64,000 nt of DNA. Source: Microbacterium oryzae. Lineage in GTDB: Bacteria; Actinomycetota; Actinomycetes; Actinomycetales; Microbacteriaceae. Under the pieces are notes generated by a model. It ran no database searches. It worked only from the letters and a program-made list of their open reading frames with translations, and was not told the DNA's origin. The stretch lies in assembly GCF_009735645.1 (NCBI RefSeq), contig NZ_CP032550.1, forward strand, positions 2,728,001 through 2,792,000. The letters are read 5' to 3'. The translations under genes and the position numbers were made by a program. Positions 16,438 through 24,993 of this stretch are shown one piece after another. Position 1 is the first letter of the stretch; each line of letters opens with the position of its first letter.

Positions 16438-17812
16438 CGCTCGCGTCGGTGAAGCGCCGCGCGCTCTTCACCGCCGCCGCCCGCATCCGCCCGCGCTCGT
16501 CCTCCGGCATCGCCACGAGACGCGCCACGGCGTCGGCGAGCGCCGAGACGTCGCCGGCCGGCACGAGGAATCCGTTCACGCCGTCGTCGATGATGTCAGC
16601 CGGGCCGTACGGGACGTCGTAGGCGATCGGGATGCACCCGGCCGCGAGCGCCTCCACGAGGACGAGGGGGAATCCCTCCGAGGTCGACGTCGAGAGGAGG
16701 AACGACGCCTCCTCGAGGCGGGCGGCGGCATCCGGCGCGTGCCCGCGCAGGCGCACGCCGTCGTCGGCGAGCGCGGCCAGCTGCTCCCGCTCCTCGCCCT
16801 CGCCCCAGATGTCCAGCGCGACGTCCACGCCGCGCGCCCGCAGCCCGGTGATCGCCTCGACCGCGTGCTGCACGCGCTTGCGGGCGGTGAGGCTGGCCAG
16901 CATGACGCCCGCCCCGGGCGCCCGGCCCGTCAGGCGCGGCGCGGCGGGCAGATCCCGGCTGTTGGGCACGACCTCGAGGTTGTCCTGCGGTCCGAGCAGG
17001 GCGACGATGTCGTCGCGCTGACGCGGCGTGAGGACGGCGACCGCGTCGAACGCCGAGAGGTTCTCGAAGACCGCGCGCCGCGACTCGCGCAGCGTGCCGT
17101 GCGGGCGCTCGAGTCCCGCGAGATGCGACGCGTGGACCACGTGGACGGTCACCGCATGCACGCGGCGGTACTCGAGAACCCAGCGCGCGACGGTCTTGCT
17201 GTCGACGACGAGGAACGACGGATGGCGCCGCGTCAGCGCGTCGAGCCAGGCCCGGTACAGGTGCGCGATGCGGCCCCATGACCGCACCGGGCGTCCGTCG
17301 TGGTCGCAGAGCACGACGGACTTGCCTCCCAGCGCACCGCGCTCCGCGACGTCGCGTCGCTCCGAGAGGAGGAGGCTCCCGTCGACCCGGAAGTGGTCGG
17401 TCTGCAGGACCTCGCCGGAGCTCGAGCGCCGCACCCGGCTGAGCACGGCGTCGCCGCGCCGGCGCTCGGCGAACGTCTCGCCGGCAGCCTCGGGGAGCTC
17501 CGCCAGCGGGGTGAAGGGGTGCTTGTCGAGCGCGAGCGAGCCGCCCGGCAGCGGATGCTCGCGCAGCCAGTCCCACAGGTTCAGCAGGCTCATGCCCTCG
17601 ACGAGCCGGCCATCCGCCCGCAGGCGCGTCTCGCGCGCGGGGTAGTCGGGGTCGGGATCGAACGTGAGCACCGAGACCGGGCGGCGCCCGAGGCGCACGA
17701 AGGCGCGGCTGCGGTGGAGCATCGCCGAGGTCATGCCGCCCCAGGAGTCCTCGACCGCCCAGGTGAGGGCGTACTGCCGGCCGGCGGGAAGCAACGTGCG
17801 GAAGGGGACCAC
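16370..17812 (-). CDS. Glycosyltransferase (GT4-like)
   Basis: About 480 residues. The C-terminal half has the GT-B nucleotide-sugar signature: LASLTARKRVQHAVEAI near 305, LDIWGEGEEREQL near 330, then STSTSEGFPLVLVEALAAGCIP near 375-396 with the E-x7-E motif, and GPADIIDDGVNGFLVP. The N-terminal acceptor domain contains YALTWAVEDSWGGMTSAMLHR. This resembles actinobacterial wall-glycan or teichoic-type transferases, but the acceptor is unknown. The start is uncertain: GTG at 17812 is used, though upstream in-frame codons exist. It is convergent with the acyltransferase and divergent from the fructose operon. Confidence 0.82.
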   Translation of the reverse strand: MVPFRTLLPAGRQYALTWAVEDSWGGMTSAMLHRSRAFVRLGRRPVSVLTFDPDPDYPARETRLRADGRLVEGMSLLNLWDWLREHPLPGGSLALDKHPFTPLAELPEAAGETFAERRRGDAVLSRVRRSSSGEVLQTDHFRVDGSLLLSERRDVAERGALGGKSVVLCDHDGRPVRSWGRIAHLYRAWLDALTRRHPSFLVVDSKTVARWVLEYRRVHAVTVHVVHASHLAGLERPHGTLRESRRAVFENLSAFDAVAVLTPRQRDDIVALLGPQDNLEVVPNSRDLPAAPRLTGRAPGAGVMLASLTARKRVQHAVEAITGLRARGVDVALDIWGEGEEREQLAALADDGVRLRGHAPDAAARLEEASFLLSTSTSEGFPLVLVEALAAGCIPIAYDVPYGPADIIDDGVNGFLVPAGDVSALADAVARLVAMPEDERGRMRAAAVKSARRFTDASVTREWGRVMRRARRRKLRHPDR

Positions 17813-17867
17813 GTCGCGAGCATAGGCGGGCTCCCGGAAGTTCGCGTGAACGACCGCAACGCGAAGA

Positions 17868-17903
17868 TGTTGTTTCGTGTGGATTTGTGTTGTAACGTGT
17901 GGG
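17868..17903 (+). promoter_or_regulatory. Direct-repeat operator upstream of fructose operon
   Basis: TGTTGTTTCGTGTGGA (17868-17883) and TGTTGTAACGTGTGGG (17888-17903) are direct repeats 20 bp apart, just upstream of the DeoR-family gene. The spacing (two helical turns) and placement suggest autoregulation by that protein. Confidence 0.6.
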
Positions 17904-17921
17904 AATCCGAAGGAGGGTGCG

Positions 17922-18701
17922 ATGTACGCGACGGAGCGCAGAGAGCTCATCGAGCAGGCGCTGGCGGCCGATTCCCGCGTGGCGGTCTCGGAGCTGGCCG
18001 AGCGGCTGGGCGTCACGACCGAGACCGTGCGCCGCGATCTCGCCGTGCTCGAAGACGCCGGTGTGCTGCGCCGGGTCCACGGCGGCGCCGTGCTCACCCA
18101 CCGCGGCAGCCTCGCCGAGACCGACCTGCGTGAGCGCGCCGGGCGGCAGAGCGCCGCGAAGCGCGCGATCGCCGTCCGCGCCCTCGACGCGCTCGCCCAC
18201 GGCTTCACCGGCTCGCTGTTCCTCGACGCCGGCACGACGACCGCCGCGCTCGCCGAGTCGCTGCCCGCACGCATCGCGGGGAGCCGCGTCGAGGTGGTCA
18301 CGCACGCGGTCGCCATCGCGGCCGCGCTGTCGACGGCGGATGGCCTCGCGCTGTCGGTCGTCGGCGGTCGCGTGCGCGGGGTGACCGGGGCCGCGGTCGG
18401 CGCCCGCACCGTGGAAGCGGTCGAGGCCCTCCGCCCCGACGTCGCGTTCGTCGGCGCCAACGCCCTCTCGGCGTCCTTCGGCGCGAGCACGCCGGATCCC
18501 GACGAGGCCGACGTGAAGAGCGCCATCGTCCGCTCCGCGCGCCGCGTCGTCCTCCTCGCCGACGCGTCGAAGTTCGGCGACGAGTCGCTGCAGCGCTTCG
18601 CGCGACTGGACGAGATCGACGTGCTCGTGACCGACGAGCACCCGGACCCCGCGCTCGCCGACGCGCTCGAGGCCGCCGATGTGGAGGTATGGGTCGCATG
18701 A
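17922..18701 (+). CDS. fruR: DeoR/GlpR family repressor of fructose operon
   Basis: The 259-residue protein starts MYATERRELIEQALAAD, with an N-terminal DeoR HTH (VSELAERLGVTTETVRRDLAVL, about residues 19-40, then RRVHGGAV) and a C-terminal sugar-phosphate sensor domain (FLDAGTTTAALAESL near 100, VGANALSASFG near 180, DADVKSAIV-type segment). Members respond to fructose-1-phosphate or similar. AGGAGGG lies 4 nt upstream. Its stop codon overlaps the ATG of the 1-phosphofructokinase gene, so it is the first gene of that operon. Confidence 0.9.
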   Translation: MYATERRELIEQALAADSRVAVSELAERLGVTTETVRRDLAVLEDAGVLRRVHGGAVLTHRGSLAETDLRERAGRQSAAKRAIAVRALDALAHGFTGSLFLDAGTTTAALAESLPARIAGSRVEVVTHAVAIAAALSTADGLALSVVGGRVRGVTGAAVGARTVEAVEALRPDVAFVGANALSASFGASTPDPDEADVKSAIVRSARRVVLLADASKFGDESLQRFARLDEIDVLVTDEHPDPALADALEAADVEVWVA

Positions 18702-19684
18702 TCGTCACGCTCACCGTCAATCCCGCGCTGGATCGCACGATCGATCTCGACAGCCCGCTCGCCCCCGGCTCGGTCCATCGGGCGTCGTCCTCGCGGGAGG
18801 ACGCAGCGGGCAAGGGCGTCAACGTCGCGCGCGTGCTGCACGCGTCCGGCGCGGAGACCTCCGCGGTGCTGCCCCTGGCCGCCGACGATCCGTACGCCGC
18901 CCTCCTCGACGGGGCGGGGGCCATCCGCGCGGTGCCGACCAGCGCTCACGCGCGCGTCAACATCACCCTCACCGACGGCGCGGGCGAGACCACGAAGATC
19001 AACCTCGCCGGCGGGCAGCCCGACGAGGCGGTGCTGACGGCGCTCGTCGACGCCACGGTCGAGGCGGCGGACGGTGCGTCGTGGCTCGCGATCTGCGGAT
19101 CGCTCCCGGCCGGGGTGCCCGCCGACTACTACGCGCGGGTGGTCCGCGCGGTCCGCGAGCGCGCGGCGCGGCCGCCGCGCATCGCCCTCGACGCGTCGGG
19201 CGCCGCGCTGGTGGCCGTGCTCTCCGCCGGCCCGGAGATCGGTCCCGTCGACCTCATCAAGCCCAACGAGGACGAGCTCGTCGAGGCACTCGTCGAGCTC
19301 GACCCGTCGCGCGACAGCGAGGAGCTCCTCCGCGCCGTGGCGGCCGATCCCGCGGGCGAGACCGTCCGCCTCGCTCGCGAGCTCGTTCCCCACCGGGCGC
19401 GCGCCGCTCTCGTCACTCTCGGCGGCGACGGCGCCGTGCTCATCGGCGGCGAGGGCGCATGGCAGGCCGGCATCCCCGCCGACGTGCGCGTGCGCAGCAC
19501 CGTCGGCGCCGGCGACAGCTCGCTCGCCGGCTTCCTCCTCGCCGCCACGGCTCAGGCCGATGCGGGCGAGTGCCTGCGCACGGCCGTGCGCTACGGCTCG
19601 GCCACCGCGTCCCTCCCGGGCACCGCCCTGGCGACCCCCGCCGATCTCCCGACCGGCGACATCCCCGTCCGCGCGCTCGTCTGA
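18698..19684 (+). CDS. fruK: 1-phosphofructokinase
   Basis: A 328-residue PfkB-family kinase. Early TLTVNPALDRTIDLD is the LacC/FruK signature, GKGVNVARVL near residue 38 is PfkB signature 1, LIKPNEDEL near 188 is the substrate/cation region, and STVGAGDSSLAGFLLA near 268 is PfkB signature 2 with the catalytic Asp. It phosphorylates fructose-1-phosphate to fructose-1,6-bisphosphate. The ATG at 18698 overlaps the repressor stop (ATGA), with GGAGGT 9 nt upstream. EIIABC follows 46 bp later. Confidence 0.94.
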   Translation: MIVTLTVNPALDRTIDLDSPLAPGSVHRASSSREDAAGKGVNVARVLHASGAETSAVLPLAADDPYAALLDGAGAIRAVPTSAHARVNITLTDGAGETTKINLAGGQPDEAVLTALVDATVEAADGASWLAICGSLPAGVPADYYARVVRAVRERAARPPRIALDASGAALVAVLSAGPEIGPVDLIKPNEDELVEALVELDPSRDSEELLRAVAADPAGETVRLARELVPHRARAALVTLGGDGAVLIGGEGAWQAGIPADVRVRSTVGAGDSSLAGFLLAATAQADAGECLRTAVRYGSATASLPGTALATPADLPTGDIPVRALV

Positions 19685-19730
19685 GCGCCGGATCCCTCTC
19701 ATCCCGCACCCACCCATCCAGGAGGGCACC

Positions 19731-21770
19731 GTGTCCACCATCACCCCCCAGCTCGTCAGCCTCGACGAGGACCTCGGAGCCGACAAGGCGGCCGTGCTCC
19801 GCTCGCTCTCGGCCCGGTTCGTCGCCGAAGGCCGCGCCGTCGACGCCGACGCGCTCTTCGCCGCCGCGTGGGCGCGCGAGGAGACCGACGCCACCGGCCT
19901 TCCCGGCGGCATCGCCATCCCGCACGCCAAGAGCGCGACCGTGACGCAGGCGTCGCTCGCCTTCGCCCGGCTTGACCCCGCCGTCGACTTCGGGTCGTTC
20001 GACGGCCCGAGCGACATCGTCTTCATGATCGCCGCCCCCGACACCGCCGCCGAGGAGCACCTCGCCGTGCTGTCGACGCTCGCGCGGCATCTCATGGACG
20101 ACGACTTCCTCGCCGCGCTGCGCGCCGCGAAGAGCGCCGACGAGGCCGTGGCGGTCGTCCGCGCGGCCATCGGCGAGGACGGCGGATCGGCCGCGCCGGC
20201 GGCGCCGAGTGCCGCGACGTCCGCACCCGCGGCCGCACGGCCATCCGCGGCCGTCGTGGACGGTCTGCAGATCGACGGACGCCCCGCGCGCATCGTCGCC
20301 GTCACCGCGTGCGCGACCGGCATTGCGCACACGTACATGGCCGCCGACGCGCTCGCCGCCGCGGCGAAGAAGGCGGGCGTCGAGTTCGCCGTGGAGCCGC
20401 AGGGCTCGAGCGGCTTCGACCGCTTCGACGCCGACACCATCGCGCAGGCCGACGCCGTGGTCTTCGCGACCGATGTCGACGTGCGCGAGCCGCAGCGCTT
20501 CGCCGGCAAGCCCGTCGTGCGCCGCTCGGTGAAGGCCGGGATCGAGCACGCGGATGCGCTCATCCGCTCCGCCGTCGAGGCGGCCGCCGACCCCCGCGCC
20601 GAGCGCGTCGGCGGCAGCGCCGAGGCTGCGTCGGCACCGGCTCAGAAGGAGTCGCCTGGCGCCCGCGTGAAGCGCGTGCTCCTCACCGGCGTGTCGTACA
20701 TGATCCCGTTCGTCGCCGGCGGCGGGCTGCTCATCGCCCTCGGCTTCCTCTTCGGCGGATTCGACATCACCGAGAATGCGCAGGACATCGTCCTCGGCAA
20801 CGCGCTGTGGAACCTGCCCGACGGCGGCCTCCTCACGTACCTCGGCGCGGTGTTCTTCACGATCGGCAGCATCTCGATGGGCTTCCTCGTCGCCGCGCTC
20901 GCCGGATACATCGCCTTCGCCATCGCCGACCGACCGGGCATCGCGCCCGGATTCGTGGCGGGTTCCGTCGCCGTGCTCATGAGCGCGGGCTTCATCGGCG
21001 GCATCGTCGGCGGCGTCCTCGCCGGCGTCGCCGCCTGGTGGCTGGGGTCGCTGCGCGTGCCGCGCTGGCTGCGCGGGCTCATGCCCGTGGTGATCATCCC
21101 GCTGCTCGGGTCGATCGTGGCCTCGGGCCTCATGATCCTCTTCCTCGGCTGGCCCATCGCCGCGCTCATGAACGCGATGACGGATGGCCTCAACGGTCTC
21201 GCCGCGTCGGGCCTCATCGTGGTCGTCGGCATCGTCCTCGGCCTCATGATGTGCTTCGACCTCGGCGGCCCGGTGAACAAGGTCGCCTACGCGTTCGCCG
21301 TCGCAGGCCTCGGTGCTGCGTCCGAGTCGAACTCCGTGCCGTACCTGATCATGGCCGCGGTGATGACGGCGGGCATGGTGCCGCCGCTCGGCATGGCGCT
21401 CGCCTCGACCATCCTCGCGCCGAAGGCGTTCACAGCTCCCGAGCGCGAGAACGGCAAGGCGGCCTGGCTGCTCGGCCTCTCGTTCATCTCCGAGGGCGCC
21501 ATCCCGTTCGCCGCGGCCGACCCGCTGCGCGTGATCCCCGCGTCCATGCTCGGCGGAGCGGTGACCGGCGGCCTCTCGATGCTGTTCTCGGTCGGCTCGC
21601 GCGCCCCGCACGGCGGACTCTTCGTGGCCTTCGCGATCGACCCCATCTGGGGCTTCGCGGTCGCTCTCCTCGCCGGCACCGTCGTCACGGGGCTCGCGGT
21701 CGTGGCGCTCAAGCGCTTCGGACGTCGTGCCGAGGCCGTCGCCCCCGAGGCGGCGCTCATCACGGCCTGA
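19731..21770 (+). CDS. fruA: PTS fructose transporter subunit IIABC
   Basis: A 679-residue fusion. EIIA (about 1-150) has its phosphorylation site His65 in GGIAIPHAKS. EIIB (about 185-285) has Cys194 in VTACATGIAHTYMA. EIIC (about 330-670) has multiple membrane helices with FDLGGPVNKVAYAFA near 510 and SEGAIPFAAADPLRVIP near 588. It imports fructose as fructose-1-phosphate, feeding FruK. An Ala/Pro linker separates A and B. GTG start with GGAGGG 5 nt upstream. No HPr-like domain is present, so HPr must come from elsewhere. Confidence 0.95.
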   Translation: MSTITPQLVSLDEDLGADKAAVLRSLSARFVAEGRAVDADALFAAAWAREETDATGLPGGIAIPHAKSATVTQASLAFARLDPAVDFGSFDGPSDIVFMIAAPDTAAEEHLAVLSTLARHLMDDDFLAALRAAKSADEAVAVVRAAIGEDGGSAAPAAPSAATSAPAAARPSAAVVDGLQIDGRPARIVAVTACATGIAHTYMAADALAAAAKKAGVEFAVEPQGSSGFDRFDADTIAQADAVVFATDVDVREPQRFAGKPVVRRSVKAGIEHADALIRSAVEAAADPRAERVGGSAEAASAPAQKESPGARVKRVLLTGVSYMIPFVAGGGLLIALGFLFGGFDITENAQDIVLGNALWNLPDGGLLTYLGAVFFTIGSISMGFLVAALAGYIAFAIADRPGIAPGFVAGSVAVLMSAGFIGGIVGGVLAGVAAWWLGSLRVPRWLRGLMPVVIIPLLGSIVASGLMILFLGWPIAALMNAMTDGLNGLAASGLIVVVGIVLGLMMCFDLGGPVNKVAYAFAVAGLGAASESNSVPYLIMAAVMTAGMVPPLGMALASTILAPKAFTAPERENGKAAWLLGLSFISEGAIPFAAADPLRVIPASMLGGAVTGGLSMLFSVGSRAPHGGLFVAFAIDPIWGFAVALLAGTVVTGLAVVALKRFGRRAEAVAPEAALITA

Positions 21771-21781
21771 TCGCCGCACGA

Positions 21782-21818
21782 AGAGGCGGCCCCGCGGATC
21801 AACCGCGGGGCCGCCTCT
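21782..21818. terminator. Bidirectional terminator between fruA and convergent gene
   Basis: A perfect 16-bp stem with loop ATCAA: AGAGGCGGCCCCGCGG (21782-21797) with its complement at 21803-21818, between two convergent stop codons. Confidence 0.85.
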
Positions 21819-21837
21819 GTCTGCCCGGGAGCACTCG

Positions 21838-22644
21838 TCAGACGGCGGTGACTTCGAACGCCGCGCGGAAGGCGGCGAGGGCGTCCTCGGTCGAGTCCCG
21901 CGCCCATCCCTCGAGTCCGACGACGCCGGTGTAGCCGATCCTCCGCAGTGCTGCGGCGATCGCGGGGTAGGCGATCTCTCCGGTGCCGGGTTCGCAGCGG
22001 CCGGGGACATCGGCGACCTGGATCTCGCCGATGAAGGGAAGCGCGCGCTCGACGAGGTCGATGAGGTTCCCCTCGCCGATCTGCGCGTGGTACAGGTCGA
22101 GATTCAGCCGGAGATGCGGGCTGTCGACGGCCGCCACGAGGGCCAGCGTGTCGGCCGCCCGCGCGAACGGTGCGCCGGGATGGTCGACCGCCGTGTTGAG
22201 GTTCTCCAGCGTGAAGACGCGGCCGTATCGCTCGCCGAATGCGGCCACGCGCTCGAGGGTCTTCGCGGCCGTCAGCCAGTCCGCGGGGCTCACGACCTCG
22301 CGCGGGATGACGGGGAGTCCCTTCCCGTCCAGGCCGGTCCCGTGGAGGTTCAGCCGAGGGCTGTCGATGACCTCCGCGGCGCGGAGGGACTGCTCCGCCG
22401 TCGCCAGGAGCTCGGCGATGCCGTCGTCGTCGGTCGGGTTCCCCGTCACGTACCCGGTCATTGACGAGAACGTCGCGCCGGTGGCGGCGAGGGCGTCGAG
22501 GTCCTTCGCCGTCCAATCCCAGATCTCGACCTGGAAGCCCCGCTCGTCGAGGGCGCGCACGCGCTCGACGAAGGGGAGCTCGGTGAAGAGCATCTCCGCC
22601 GACGCGGCGAGGGTCAGCCGGCCGGTGCGCGTGGTCGCGCTCAT
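21838..22644 (-). CDS. Hydroxypyruvate isomerase-like sugar isomerase/epimerase
   Basis: A 268-residue TIM-barrel protein of the xylose-isomerase-like superfamily. Markers are FTLENLNTAVDHPGAPF near residues 143-159 (metal-ligand Glu), LRLNLDLYHAQIGEGNLID near 180 and IGEIQVADVPGRCEPGTGEI near 205-225, the last being characteristic of hydroxypyruvate isomerase and related enzymes. The substrate is unproven. Its ATG overlaps the stop of the upstream dehydrogenase gene by 4 bp (ATGA), so the two are coupled and may act on one carbohydrate or inositol-type substrate. Confidence 0.82.
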   Translation of the reverse strand: MSATTRTGRLTLAASAEMLFTELPFVERVRALDERGFQVEIWDWTAKDLDALAATGATFSSMTGYVTGNPTDDDGIAELLATAEQSLRAAEVIDSPRLNLHGTGLDGKGLPVIPREVVSPADWLTAAKTLERVAAFGERYGRVFTLENLNTAVDHPGAPFARAADTLALVAAVDSPHLRLNLDLYHAQIGEGNLIDLVERALPFIGEIQVADVPGRCEPGTGEIAYPAIAAALRRIGYTGVVGLEGWARDSTEDALAAFRAAFEVTAV

Positions 22645-23702
22645 ACCACGCGGCCTTCGTCGTCGAGACGGACGATCGCGTGCTGCTCGACCGATGCTCG
22701 GCAGGCGAGCGCGATCGCGAGAGCCCAGCGGGCGTCTTCGCCGCGGGCGCCGGCGACCTCGCCGGTGCGGACCGCCTGGACGAACGAGACGAGCTCGTCC
22801 GTGTAGGCCTGGTGGAACAGGTCGATGTTGAGTCGCGTCGTCTCGGCGGACTGACCGGCGGCGCCGTAGTGGCGCATGCTCGTGGCGCGCACGTCGCCCG
22901 CGGTCACCATGCCGGCGTCTCCGAACACCTCGCCGCGCACGTCGTAGCCGTACACGGCCGAGAAGTTCGCCTCGGCGACGGCGAGGGCGCCGTTGTCGTA
23001 TCGGATGGTGACCATCGCGGTGTCGAGCAGGCCGCCGTCCTTGAAGTCGGGGGCGACCAGCGCGTCCGCCAGTGCGACGACCTCGACCGGCTTGGCGGTG
23101 CCGTTGAACCAGTTGAGCGTGTCGAAGTCGTGGATGAGCGTCTCGTTGAAGATGGTCCACGGCTTCACCGCGCCGGGGTTCGCCAGGCCCGGATCGCGCG
23201 TGAGCGAGCGGAGCAGCTGGGGCGTGCCGATCCCGCCCTCCTGCACGAGACGGCCGGCCGCGGCGAAGTCCGTCGAGAAGCGGCGGTTGAAGCCCACCTG
23301 CAGCGGCACGCCGGCCGCAGCGGCCGCGGCGATCGCGCGGTCGGCGTCTTCGAGCGTGAGCGCCATCGGCTTCTCCACGAACACGGCCTTGCCGGCCTCG
23401 GCGGCGCGGACGACGAGGTCGGTGTGCGTGAAGGCGGGAGAGGCGATGACGACGCCGTCGATCTCGGGGTCGGCGATGAGCTCCGCCGCGTCCAGGAACG
23501 TCTTCTCGACGCCGTACTTCCCCGCGACCCGCTCGGCGGCGCCCGGCACCGGATCGGCGACGGCCGCGAGGACGGCGCCGGGGATCCGCAGGGCGATGCT
23601 CTCCGCGTGGAATGCGCCGATCCAGCCCGACCCGATGAGGCCGATGCGCACCGGCCGGCTGTGCTCGCCGGCGGTCTCGTGAAGCGGGGTGGGGATCGTC
23701 AT
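22641..23702 (-). CDS. Gfo/Idh/MocA family oxidoreductase
   Basis: About 353 residues. N-terminal Rossmann fold with GLIGSGWIGAFHAE near residue 22, then VVIASPAFTHTDLVVRAAEAGKAVFVEKPMAL near 85-117 containing the family's EKP motif with catalytic Lys. The C-terminal domain has NETLIHDFDTLNWF near 188 with the conserved D-x3-H-like region. It resembles inositol 2-dehydrogenase/glucose-fructose oxidoreductase types. Two adjacent ATGs occur, at 23705 and 23702; GGAGG sits 4 nt before the second. First gene of a two-gene operon divergent from a LacI regulator. Confidence 0.87.
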   Translation of the reverse strand: MTIPTPLHETAGEHSRPVRIGLIGSGWIGAFHAESIALRIPGAVLAAVADPVPGAAERVAGKYGVEKTFLDAAELIADPEIDGVVIASPAFTHTDLVVRAAEAGKAVFVEKPMALTLEDADRAIAAAAAAGVPLQVGFNRRFSTDFAAAGRLVQEGGIGTPQLLRSLTRDPGLANPGAVKPWTIFNETLIHDFDTLNWFNGTAKPVEVVALADALVAPDFKDGGLLDTAMVTIRYDNGALAVAEANFSAVYGYDVRGEVFGDAGMVTAGDVRATSMRHYGAAGQSAETTRLNIDLFHQAYTDELVSFVQAVRTGEVAGARGEDARWALAIALACRASVEQHAIVRLDDEGRVV

Positions 23703-23741
23703 CATGCCTCCAGCACGTCGTCGTGTGGCCGTGCCCTCTGC

Positions 23742-23803
23742 AGCAGCCGCTGCGCGAGACTAGCACGAAAAACTAGCACGTGCCATATACAGCAGCGGCT
23801 GCT
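23742..23803. promoter_or_regulatory. Operator-rich divergent promoter region
   Basis: The 12-mer GCAGCGGCTGCT occurs on the minus strand at 23742-23753 and on the plus strand at 23792-23803, as an inverted pair; the second copy sits in the palindrome AGCAGCGGCTGCT. Between them ACTAGCACG occurs twice, at 23759 and 23772, 13 bp apart. A LacI protein bound here could control both directions. Confidence 0.6.
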
Positions 23804-23845
23804 CGTCTTCGGGAGGACCCGTGTGCGCGCGTGCGACGATGAATC

Positions 23846-24844
23846 GTGCCCGAACAGCGACCGACGATGAAGGACGTCGCCGATCGCGTCGGCGTCTCAC
23901 GCCAGCTCGTGTCCCTCGTCCTGCGCGATCTGCCCGGCGCGAGCGCGGAGACGCGTCGACGCGTGCGGGACGCGGCAGCGGAGATGGGGTACTACCCCGA
24001 TTCCTCGGCGCGGGTGCTGCGCGGCAGCCGGAGCTTCCAGGTCGGCGTGATGTTCACCATGCACGAGCCGTTCGAGGTGGATCTCGTCGAGGCGCTGCTC
24101 ACGGGTGCCGCGGAGCGCGGCTTCTCGCTGGTCCTGGGGCCCCTGACCCCGCAGCGGTCGCACCGCGATGTGATCCCGGAGCTGCTCGGACAGCGCATCG
24201 AAGGGCTCGTGGTGCTCGCGGCGGACGGCGGGTCGTCGCGCATCGACGGCCTGCCCGACCGCATCCCGGTCGTCCAGCTCGGCGGCCCCCGCAGCGACGC
24301 GGCGGTCGACGACGTCCGCGTCGACGACGCCGTCGGCATCCGCCTCCTCGTGGATCACCTCGTCGAGCTCGGTCATCGCCGCATCGCCCACGTGGCCGGC
24401 GGGTCCGGGCCGAACGCCGAATCCCGCCGGACGGAGTACCTGCGCGCGATGCACCGTCACGAGCTCGAGCCCGACATCGTCGAGGCCGCCTACACGGAGA
24501 CGGCCGGTGCCCAGGCAGCGGCAGCGCTCCTGGCTCGGGAGGCCCTCCCGACGGCGATCATCGGCGCCAACGACCGGTGCGCCTCGGGCGTGCTCGCCAC
24601 GCTCGTGGCCGCGGGCGTCGCGGTGCCCGCGGAGGTCTCCGTCGTGGGCTTCGACGACAGCTCCGTCGCGCGCCTGCCGTACACGCAGCTGACGACCGTG
24701 CGTCACGATCCCGTCCACCTCGCTCGCGCGGCGCTCGACGCGCTGATCGGGCGGATCGACGACCCGGACGCGCCGGTCGTCGAGCATCGCGAAACGCCGG
24801 AGCTGATCGTGCGCCGGACGAGCGGACCGGCTCCCCGCGACTGA
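23846..24844 (+). CDS. LacI family transcriptional regulator
   Basis: The 332-residue protein has the LacI HTH at its N-terminus (TMKDVADRVGVSRQLVSLVL, then GASAETRRRVRDAAAEMGYYP, where the minor-groove hinge follows) and a periplasmic-binding-protein fold for effector binding, with AIIGANDRCASGVLATL near 240 and VSVVGFDDSSVARLPY near 265. It starts at GTG 23846 (the ATG at 23867 is an alternative). Divergent from the dehydrogenase/isomerase pair, which it most likely controls through the repeats in the shared intergenic region. Confidence 0.88.
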   Translation: MPEQRPTMKDVADRVGVSRQLVSLVLRDLPGASAETRRRVRDAAAEMGYYPDSSARVLRGSRSFQVGVMFTMHEPFEVDLVEALLTGAAERGFSLVLGPLTPQRSHRDVIPELLGQRIEGLVVLAADGGSSRIDGLPDRIPVVQLGGPRSDAAVDDVRVDDAVGIRLLVDHLVELGHRRIAHVAGGSGPNAESRRTEYLRAMHRHELEPDIVEAAYTETAGAQAAAALLAREALPTAIIGANDRCASGVLATLVAAGVAVPAEVSVVGFDDSSVARLPYTQLTTVRHDPVHLARAALDALIGRIDDPDAPVVEHRETPELIVRRTSGPAPRD

Positions 24845-24967
24845 ACGCGCGAGCCGCAGGCACGATCGACGGCCGGCCTCGCCCGTCACGGCATCTGCGA
24901 TCGCCGCTGTCCGCGGCAACCGGCCATCCCCTGGACGCGAGATGCGGCACCTGCACCGGTCCGAGCC

Positions 24968-24990
24968 GCGGCCCGCCACTGCGGGGCCGC
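24968..24990. terminator. Possible terminator between convergent genes
   Basis: Arms GCGGCCC (24968-24974) and GGGCCGC (24984-24990) lie 3 nt past the arginase-family stop. Short stem; modest support. Confidence 0.4.
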
Positions 24991-24993
24991 TTC

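Noticed and set aside
16370..20563. 1397-residue minus-strand protein
   Set aside because: Only the part from about 17812 downward is a glycosyltransferase. The upstream portion lies antisense to the fructose operon.
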